The notes below the pieces were generated by a model. It was not told where the DNA came from, did not search any database, and saw only the letters and a program-made list of their open reading frames with translations. Both the position numbers and the translations under genes were made by a program. A stretch of DNA of 55,692 nt from an uncultured bacterium (GTDB taxonomy: Bacteria > Bacillota > Clostridia > Lachnospirales > Lachnospiraceae). Where the stretch lies: contig CAJMON010000011.1 in the NCBI GenBank assembly GCA_905214955.1, forward strand, positions 1 to 55,692, given 5' to 3'. Shown piece by piece: positions 50,000 to 55,692 of this stretch (within the stretch, counting starts at the first letter, position 1; every line of letters begins with the position of its first letter).

Positions 50000-51337
50000 A
50001 TGATGAAGATAGAAATGCCAAAGCAGGTGTCCAAAATCATCCGGACTTTAGAAGAGCACGGGTTTGAGGCATTTGCAGTAGGAGGCTGCGTCCGGGACAG
50101 CGTGCTGGGACGCAGGCCAAATGACTGGGACATTACGACTTCGGCAATGCCCTGGCAGACAAAAAAACTTTTTAAAAAAACCGTAGACACCGGAATTCAG
50201 CACGGCACCGTGACCGTTCTCCAGGATGGGATCGGTTATGAAGTGACCACCTACCGGATTGACGGAGAATACGAAGACGGACGCCATCCCAAAGAAGTGG
50301 TGTTTACAGAGAATCTCCGGGAAGACCTGCGAAGACGGGATTTTACCATCAATGCCATGGCCTACAGTGAGCGGGCAGGCCTGGTGGATGCCTTTGGCGG
50401 AATGGAAGACCTAAAAAATGGAATCATCCGATGTGTGGGAGATCCAAGAGAGCGTTTCACGGAAGATGCCCTGCGGGTTATGCGGGCAGTGCGTTTTTCC
50501 GGACAGCTGGGCTTTTCCATAGAGGAAAACACCAGAGAAGCAGCCAGAGAACTGGCGCCGAACTTAAAGAAAATCAGCGCAGAGCGGATTCAGACAGAGT
50601 TGGTAAAGCTTTTGATTTCGGATCATCCGGAATATCTGAGGACCGCATGGGAGCTTGGCATGACAGCCATTTTCCTTCCGGAATTTGACGAAATGATGAA
50701 GACGCCCCAGAACACACCGCACCACTGCATGTGTGTGGGAGAACATACCCTTGCAGCCATGAAAGCAGTCCGGGCAGACAAGGTGCTGCGCCTGACCATG
50801 CTGTTTCATGACATTGGAAAACCGGCAGTACGCTCTACAGATGAAGATGGAAAAGACCATTTTTACGGCCACGGGGATGTGAGTGCCCAGATGGCAGGAG
50901 AGATCTTACGGAGGCTGAAATTCGACAATGATACCTTAAAACAGGTGAAACAGCTGGTGCGTTTTCATGACTGGAGACCCAGCCTTACCGATGCTGCCGT
51001 GCGCAGAGGTGTTTACCGGATCGGCGAAGACCTGTTTCCGCTGCTTTTGGAAGTGGAGCGGGCAGATGTGGCTGCCCAGAGTGATTACCAGCGGAAAGAA
51101 AAGCTTGAGCGCTTAGATCAGGCAGAAGAAATTTATCACCGGATTTTAGAAGAACATCAGTGCCTGTCCTTAAAGACCATGGCCATTGCAGGAAAAGATC
51201 TCATGGAAGATGGGATGAAACCTGGAAAAGAGCTGGGCACCATGTTGAATGCCCTTCTTATGGAAGTGCTGGAAGACCCTGAAAAAAATACAAAAGAATA
51301 TCTGATTGACCGAAGCCGCGAGCTGAGGGAATCATAA
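50000..51337 (+). CDS. cca: CCA-adding tRNA nucleotidyltransferase
   Basis: A 445-residue class II CCA-adding enzyme. The head has the G-G-C-V-R-D and D-W-D-I metal motifs (residues about 28-45), the RRDFTINAMAY segment, a tRNA-binding helical region, and a C-terminal HD domain (FHDIGKP and the later H-D pair). It adds or repairs the CCA end of tRNA. ATG 50000 is followed at once by a second ATG (50003); either could be used, after GGGGATAAGGG. Co-directional with uppP, 6 bp apart. A terminator follows. Confidence 0.95.
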   Translation: MMKIEMPKQVSKIIRTLEEHGFEAFAVGGCVRDSVLGRRPNDWDITTSAMPWQTKKLFKKTVDTGIQHGTVTVLQDGIGYEVTTYRIDGEYEDGRHPKEVVFTENLREDLRRRDFTINAMAYSERAGLVDAFGGMEDLKNGIIRCVGDPRERFTEDALRVMRAVRFSGQLGFSIEENTREAARELAPNLKKISAERIQTELVKLLISDHPEYLRTAWELGMTAIFLPEFDEMMKTPQNTPHHCMCVGEHTLAAMKAVRADKVLRLTMLFHDIGKPAVRSTDEDGKDHFYGHGDVSAQMAGEILRRLKFDNDTLKQVKQLVRFHDWRPSLTDAAVRRGVYRIGEDLFPLLLEVERADVAAQSDYQRKEKLERLDQAEEIYHRILEEHQCLSLKTMAIAGKDLMEDGMKPGKELGTMLNALLMEVLEDPEKNTKEYLIDRSRELRES

Positions 51338-51344
51338 AAAAGAA

Positions 51345-51375
51345 GAAAAGACCTGCAGATGTGGGTCTTTTTTTC
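51345..51375 (+). terminator. Terminator after cca
   Basis: GAAAAGACC (51345-51353) pairs with GGTCTTTTTTTC (51363 on), short loop, U-rich tail. Confidence 0.9.
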
Positions 51376-51440
51376 TGCCTCAAAAAAGGCATGGCCGGAA
51401 GAAACAGGGCATAAGATAGAGGGAATACAGCAGCAGGTCC

Positions 51441-51604
51441 TAGAGCGTGTTTGAAAAATCATTCCCGCAATCTGTACGCCCCACTTTGCGGTATATTTCG
51501 CCTTCATTCGGTTGACGCAGCCCGCTGCGCCGCCCTCATTCAGACGAAATCTCCAACAAATTGCAGCATACATCTTGCAGAAAGCATTTTTCAAACACGC
51601 TCTA
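51441..51604. mobile_element. MITE copy 2 (164 bp)
   Basis: Exact 19-bp terminal inverted repeats: TAGAGCGTGTTTGAAAAAT (51441-51459) and its complement (51586-51604). The same length as copy 1 and similar throughout, with the central CGCAGCCCGCTGCG palindrome conserved. It ends 42 bp before the start of the CotS-like gene. Short open frames inside it on both strands are not considered genes. Confidence 0.9.
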
Positions 51605-51646
51605 GGGAGAAAGACGGCTGCCGTGACAGAAAATGGGGGGATTGGA

Positions 51647-52624
51647 GTGAATGAAAAGAATCTGGCACTTCTGGAACAATACGATCTTCAGGTGAAGGGA
51701 TTCCGGAGGGGAAGAGGAGCGTATGTTCTGGATACAGATCAGGGACTGAAGCTGTTTACAGAATTTTCCGGGACAGAGCGCAGACTGCTGTTTCAGAACC
51801 GAATCTGTGAAAAGCTGGAAGAACTGGGAACCCTGTATGTGGACCGGGTGCGTCCGTCCAAAGAGGGCAGCCTGATTGTAAAAGACCGGGATGAACAGGG
51901 GTACATCGTAAAAGATTGGTTTGAGGGGAGAGAATGCAGTACAAGAAGCGAAGAAGACATTTTAAAGGCAGTGAAACTTTTAGCACAGATCCACGTCGTG
52001 CTGCGGATTTCTGATGAAGAGTTTCAGGGGCGGTTTGTGGGAATGCCTTTTCCAGAGGAATGCATCCGGAAGCTGCGGGAAATGAAGAAGACCCGGATTT
52101 ATATGCGGGGGCGCAGCCAGAAGTCACCTTTTGAACGGCGTTTTCTGGACACCTTTGACTTGTTTTATGATCAGGCAGAAAACGTCTGCAGGGAACTGGA
52201 AAAATGGGATAGCCAGAAGCTGTTTGCATCCAGTGTAAAAGAGGGGAAAATCTGCCACGGAGATTATAATCATCATCACGTGTATCTGGCAGGAACAGAA
52301 GCCGCGGTGATGGATTTTAACCGGGCAAGGTATGATGTGCAGATCTTGGATCTGTACCAGATTCTGCGGAAAATGATGGAGAAGCAGAACTGGGATGTGC
52401 GGCTTGGAAAGAAAATGCTGGAAACTTATGAAAAAGTCCGGCCGCTGTCAGAGGAAGAACACAGAGAGCTTTCCCTGCGACTGACCTTTCCGGAAAAATT
52501 CTGGAAGCTTGCTAACCATTATTACAACGGAAAAAAGGCGAAAGCTCCGGAAAAAGGGATGGAAAAGCTGGAGACGCTGGCTGTGCAGGAAGAATACCGC
52601 CAGAATTTTTTAAAAGCTCTGTAG
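51647..52624 (+). CDS. CotS-family spore coat kinase-like protein
   Basis: A 325-residue protein of the APH/CotS kinase-like family. N-lobe at about 15-100, C-lobe with H-G-D-Y-N-H-H-H (ICHGDYNHHHV) where the family normally has Asn at the last position, and the D-F-N loop MDFNRARYDV. The Asn-to-His change at a metal ligand may reduce kinase activity. CotS proteins sit in the spore coat. The start is GTG 51647 with a GGGGGATTGGA site; the frame is open upstream into the MITE but that part is not expected to be translated. No coat gene neighbours are seen. Confidence 0.85.
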   Translation: MNEKNLALLEQYDLQVKGFRRGRGAYVLDTDQGLKLFTEFSGTERRLLFQNRICEKLEELGTLYVDRVRPSKEGSLIVKDRDEQGYIVKDWFEGRECSTRSEEDILKAVKLLAQIHVVLRISDEEFQGRFVGMPFPEECIRKLREMKKTRIYMRGRSQKSPFERRFLDTFDLFYDQAENVCRELEKWDSQKLFASSVKEGKICHGDYNHHHVYLAGTEAAVMDFNRARYDVQILDLYQILRKMMEKQNWDVRLGKKMLETYEKVRPLSEEEHRELSLRLTFPEKFWKLANHYYNGKKAKAPEKGMEKLETLAVQEEYRQNFLKAL

Positions 52625-52643
52625 AAAAAGACACGCAAGAAGG

Positions 52644-52672
52644 TTCCATTTTCTATGATTTTATTGTATAAT
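52644..52672 (+). promoter_or_regulatory. Promoter of the phosphoglucomutase gene
   Basis: TTCCAT (52644-52649), 17 bp, TATAAT (52667-52672); leader with an AGAATAT / ATATTCT hairpin at about 52702-52722. Confidence 0.65.
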
Positions 52673-52751
52673 AGTTTTAAATAACCGGAATTTTTCCCGG
52701 CAGAATATGCTTCATATATTCTGTGACTTTAAATCATAGGAGGTACCTGAA

Positions 52752-54485
52752 ATGGACTATAAGAAAGTGTATGAAGAGTGGCTGTCAAATCCGTATTTTG
52801 ATGAAGCTACAAAAGCAGAACTGCGCGGAATCGCAGACAATGAAAATGAGATCAAAGAACGGTTTTATGCAGAGCTGGAGTTTGGTACAGCAGGTCTGCG
52901 CGGTATTATCGGAGCTGGTATCAACCGTATGAACATTTATACAGTACGTAAAGCTACCCAAGGCCTGGCAAACTACATTGCATCTGTAGGAGCAAAAGAA
53001 AAAGGCGTGGCCATCGCTTATGATTCCCGTCATATGTCTCCGGAATTTGCAGATGTAGCAGCCCTGTGCCTGGCAGCCAATGGCATCAAAGCATACGTAT
53101 TTGAATCCCTTCGTCCGACTCCGGAACTGTCCTATGCAGTCCGTACCTTAAAGTGCATCGCCGGTATCAATATCACAGCCAGCCACAACCCGCCTGAGTA
53201 CAATGGCTACAAGGTTTACTGGGAGGATGGCGCACAGATCACACCGCCTCATGACACCGGTATTATGGCAGAAGTAAAGAAGATCACAGACCTGAGCACT
53301 GCTCTGACCATGGACAAAGAAGAAGCAGTAAAGGCTGGCTTATATCAGGTGATCGGCAAAGAGATTGATGATACTTACATCGAGGCATTAAAGAGCCAGG
53401 TAATCCACTGGGATTCCATCAAAGAAGCAGGAAAAGATCTGAAAGTTGTATACACTCCTCTGCACGGCACTGGAAATATTCCTGCCAGAAGAGTGTTAAA
53501 AGAGCTGGGATTTGAACATGTAAACGTTGTAAAAGAGCAGGAACTGCCGGATGGAGATTTCCCAACTGTCAGCTATCCGAACCCGGAAGCAGAAGAAGCA
53601 TTTGAGCTGGGATTAAAGCTTGCAAAAGAAATTGATGCAGACCTGGTTCTGGCTACAGATCCGGATGCAGACCGTCTGGGTGTCCGCGTAAAGGACAAAG
53701 ATGGCGTTTACCATACTCTCACTGGAAATATGTCCGGATGCCTGCTGGAAGAGTATGAATTAAGCCAGCGTCTTGCAAGAGACGGCAAGCTGCCGGAGGA
53801 CGGAGCTGTTGTCAGCACCATCGTTACCACCAACATGGCAGGCGCCATTGCAAGAGCTTACAACATGAAATTCATCGAGGTTCTCACCGGATTCAAATTT
53901 ATTGGCCAGCAGATCCTTGGCTTCGAAAACAGCGGAAAAGGCACCTATGAGTTTGGGTTTGAAGAGAGCTATGGCTGTCTGATCGGAACCCATGCAAGAG
54001 ACAAAGACGCTATCGTAGCCACCATGGCACTGTGTGAAGCAGCAGCTTACTACAAGACCCAGGGCAAGACACTGTGGGATGCCATGATTGATATGTATGA
54101 AAAATATGGTTATTATAAAGATGACATTAAGTCTATCACCTTGAAAGGCATCGAGGGCCTGGAGAAGATCCAGTCTATTCTGGAAACTCTGCGGAACAAC
54201 CCGCCTGCACAGATCGGTGACTACAAAGTAACTTCTGCAAGAGACTACAAGAAAGACACCATCAAGAATCTGGAGACCGGCGAAGTGACCGCTACCGGAC
54301 TTCCGTCCTCCAACGTTCTGTATTATGACCTGACTGACGATGCATGGCTGTGTGTACGTCCTTCCGGTACAGAGCCGAAAGTAAAATTCTACTATGGCGT
54401 GAAAGGAACTTCTCTGGAGGATGCAGATGCAAAATCTGCCGCGCTGGGTGAGAAAGTTCTGGAAATGATCAACAAAATGCTGTAA
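52752..54485 (+). CDS. pgcA: Phosphoglucomutase / phospho-sugar mutase
   Basis: A 577-residue alpha-D-phosphohexomutase that interconverts glucose-1-phosphate and glucose-6-phosphate. Motifs: FGTAGLRG; phosphoserine S144 in TASHNPPEYNGYK; Mg site D303-P-D305-A-D307-R; sugar loop GFEESYG; C-terminal phosphate loop RPSGTEPK. Length and start fit the PgcA group of Gram-positives. AGGAGGTACC ribosome site. It can feed imported sugars into glycolysis or UDP-glucose. mazG follows after 2 bp, suggesting coupling. Confidence 0.95.
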   Translation: MDYKKVYEEWLSNPYFDEATKAELRGIADNENEIKERFYAELEFGTAGLRGIIGAGINRMNIYTVRKATQGLANYIASVGAKEKGVAIAYDSRHMSPEFADVAALCLAANGIKAYVFESLRPTPELSYAVRTLKCIAGINITASHNPPEYNGYKVYWEDGAQITPPHDTGIMAEVKKITDLSTALTMDKEEAVKAGLYQVIGKEIDDTYIEALKSQVIHWDSIKEAGKDLKVVYTPLHGTGNIPARRVLKELGFEHVNVVKEQELPDGDFPTVSYPNPEAEEAFELGLKLAKEIDADLVLATDPDADRLGVRVKDKDGVYHTLTGNMSGCLLEEYELSQRLARDGKLPEDGAVVSTIVTTNMAGAIARAYNMKFIEVLTGFKFIGQQILGFENSGKGTYEFGFEESYGCLIGTHARDKDAIVATMALCEAAAYYKTQGKTLWDAMIDMYEKYGYYKDDIKSITLKGIEGLEKIQSILETLRNNPPAQIGDYKVTSARDYKKDTIKNLETGEVTATGLPSSNVLYYDLTDDAWLCVRPSGTEPKVKFYYGVKGTSLEDADAKSAALGEKVLEMINKML

Positions 54486-54487
54486 AG

Positions 54488-54970
54488 ATGTCTGAGAAAA
54501 TGCAGGACAAACAGTATACGTTTGAAGATTACCGCAGGATCGTGGATACCCTCCGCTCTGAGGAAGGGTGTCCATGGGACCGTGCCCAGACAAAAGAAAG
54601 CCTGAAGCCTTTTATGATTGAGGAAATGGTGGAGGCGGCTGCAGCGGTGAATACCAATGATATGGAAAACCTCTGCGAGGAGCTTGGAGACCAGCTGCTG
54701 CTGATTTTACTGCAGTGCAGCATTGCCAGAGAGAATGGCAGTTTTTCCCTGGATGATGTGATTCAGAAGGCTGCTGAAAAGATGATCCGCAGACATCCTC
54801 ATGTTTTTCCAGATGAAAACGGGGAAAAGCATGAGGCAGACTGGGATGAAATCAAACGGCAGGAAAAAGCAGGAAAAACGCCGGAGCAGCTGCGAAGAGC
54901 CAAAGAGGCCGTGAAAGAGGCGGCTTTGGAGACAGTGGAGTATATTCAGAAACACATGCTGTGCGGATGA
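54488..54970 (+). CDS. mazG: MazG nucleotide pyrophosphohydrolase
   Basis: A 160-residue single MazG domain, with CPWDRAQTKESLKPF and the Mg-binding MIEEMVEA...EELGDQLL motifs. It hydrolyses nucleoside triphosphates to monophosphates, removing aberrant nucleotides and possibly lowering ppGpp. Shorter than the two-domain E. coli MazG; matches the half-length Gram-positive forms. It starts 2 bp after the pgcA stop without its own clear ribosome site, so translation is probably coupled. Confidence 0.9.
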   Translation: MSEKMQDKQYTFEDYRRIVDTLRSEEGCPWDRAQTKESLKPFMIEEMVEAAAAVNTNDMENLCEELGDQLLLILLQCSIARENGSFSLDDVIQKAAEKMIRRHPHVFPDENGEKHEADWDEIKRQEKAGKTPEQLRRAKEAVKEAALETVEYIQKHMLCG

Positions 54971-54980
54971 GAATTAATCC

Positions 54981-55009
54981 TTGACAAATGCCATAGGAAA
55001 GATTATAAA
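54981..55009 (+). promoter_or_regulatory. Strong promoter of the HU gene
   Basis: TTGACA (54981-54986), 17 bp, TATAAA (55004-55009). Leader of about 90 nt with no assigned structure. Confidence 0.85.
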
Positions 55010-55105
55010 TAGACGTAGGACTCGCTTGACGGCCCGAAAGGCAAACACAAGGAGCCGCTGTTGTTAAGAATGATGACAAGCAGAAATCAGAGGAGGAAAA
55101 TTTCC

Positions 55106-55381
55106 ATGAACAAACAGGAATTAATTGCTGCAATTGCGAACAGAACAGAATTATCCAAGAAAGATGCAGAGAAAGCTCTGAAGGCTTTTACTGATGTTGT
55201 TGCAGAAGAATTAAAGAAGGGTGAGAAGATCCAGCTGGTAGGCTTTGGTACTTTTGAAGTTTCCGAGAGAGCAGCCAGAGAAGGCCGTAATCCTCAGAGT
55301 GGTGAGCCGATGACCATCGCAGCTTCCAAAGCTCCGAAGTTCAAGGCAGGAAAAGCTTTAAAGGATATGATCAACGAGTAA
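55106..55381 (+). CDS. hup: HU-type nucleoid protein
   Basis: A 91-residue histone-like DNA-binding protein with the complete HU signature (GFGTFEVSERAAREGRNPQ) and the C-terminal FKAGKALKDMIN helix. It packs DNA as a dimer and bends it. ATG 55106 follows AGAGGAGGAAAA; the frame opens further upstream but without a site. Own strong promoter and terminator, consistent with high expression. Confidence 0.96.
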   Translation: MNKQELIAAIANRTELSKKDAEKALKAFTDVVAEELKKGEKIQLVGFGTFEVSERAAREGRNPQSGEPMTIAASKAPKFKAGKALKDMINE

Positions 55382-55412
55382 TCATTCAATACGATACTCT
55401 GATGAACGATAT

Positions 55413-55442
55413 GCGCTGCGGATTCTCCGCAGCGCTTTTTAT
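55413..55442 (+). terminator. Terminator of the HU gene
   Basis: GCGCTGCGG (55413-55421) pairs with CCGCAGCGC (55427-55435), then TTTTTAT. Confidence 0.93.
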
Positions 55443-55452
55443 AATTACAGGA

Positions 55453-55508
55453 TTCAGAAGTCATATGGCCGCCTGTGCTTGCACAGTGGAGGACATATGA
55501 CTTCTGAA
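55453..55508. repeat. 15-bp inverted repeat after HU
   Basis: TTCAGAAGTCATATG (55453-55467) and its exact complement (55494-55508) enclose a 26-nt loop that itself carries TGTGC-TT-GCACA (55474-55485). It forms the start of the terminal repeat region. Confidence 0.85.
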
Positions 55509-55692
55509 CCCGCCCCGAATATGAGCATAAAAGTGCGGCGTAAGCCGCGCGATATGCGAATATTTGGGAGGATTGTGAGAGTGCGGAGCACGGAGCAATC
55601 CGGGTAATTATAAAAACGTATAGTAGAAGAAGGCACCGTGCTTGCACAGTGGAGGACATATGACTTCTGAACCCGCCCCGAATATGAGCATA
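55475..55692. repeat. 55-bp direct repeats around dispersed-repeat copy 4
   Basis: Bases 55475-55529 recur exactly at 55638-55692, 163 bp further on; the second copy is cut by the window edge. Between them, 55551-55603 is an inverted copy of the dispersed family (reverse of CGGATTG...CACAATCCTCCC). A tandem array may continue outside the window. No believable gene is present here. Confidence 0.85.

Overview
The window reads as chromosomal DNA of an anaerobic, spore-forming, low-to-mid-GC Gram-positive of the Lachnospiraceae, possibly Blautia (inference: AGGAGG-type ribosome sites, U-tailed terminators, spmB and a CotS-like kinase, rubredoxin, MATE pumps, a LacI/ABC/glycosidase locus, and intergenic repeats of a kind I associate with that genus). 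No rRNA, tRNA, CRISPR array, phage module or transposase gene was seen.

Layout. 0-3.3 kb: serine hydrolase, FeoA-like mini-protein, rhodanese/PP-loop thiolase-type enzyme. 3.5-10.3 kb: cytoplasmic GH127 arabinofuranosidase followed by a 1590-residue membrane-anchored surface protein with a zinc ribbon, two C-type lectin domains and four jelly-roll-like modules. 10.3-14.8 kb: a NUDIX remnant, then a TetR regulator divergent from a YhgE/Pip-type membrane protein, with four 19-bp-phased repeats between them. 14.8-22.2 kb: MATE and AEC transporters, citrate synthase, MetY, and a second MATE pump with an attenuator-like leader. 22.4-31.3 kb: secreted clostripain-type protease, a 550-bp gap carrying a DnaA-box cluster, BlaI-like regulator, third MATE, oligopeptidase, rubredoxin, fused ABC exporter. 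31.7-36.5 kb: SnoaL-LytTR one-component regulator and a hybrid HD-GYP/histidine kinase/receiver protein. 36.6-46.1 kb: a glycan-import locus (LacI regulator, binding protein, two permeases, a GH42/GH35-like enzyme, two GH43 enzymes). 46.2-47.1 kb: 302-bp tandem repeats and a perfect 28-bp inverted repeat. 47.1-55.7 kb: spmB, alcohol dehydrogenase, uppP, cca, CotS-like kinase, phosphoglucomutase, mazG, HU, and a repeat-rich end cut by the window border.

How it fits together. The glycan locus imports plant arabino/xylo-type oligosaccharides (inferred substrate) and cleaves them in the cytoplasm, since none of the enzymes has a signal peptide; GH127 at 3.6 kb could add to the same pathway. Two LacI-type palindromes, before the regulator and between the binding protein and the permeases, suggest local control. 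The rest is housekeeping interleaved with multidrug-type transporters, each with its own local regulator or leader.

The least explained signals are the DnaA-box cluster away from dnaA, the 19-bp-phased repeat array, a 164-bp MITE family (two full copies and one lone end), the 302-bp repeats, the MATE leader, and a dispersed intergenic repeat family present at four places.
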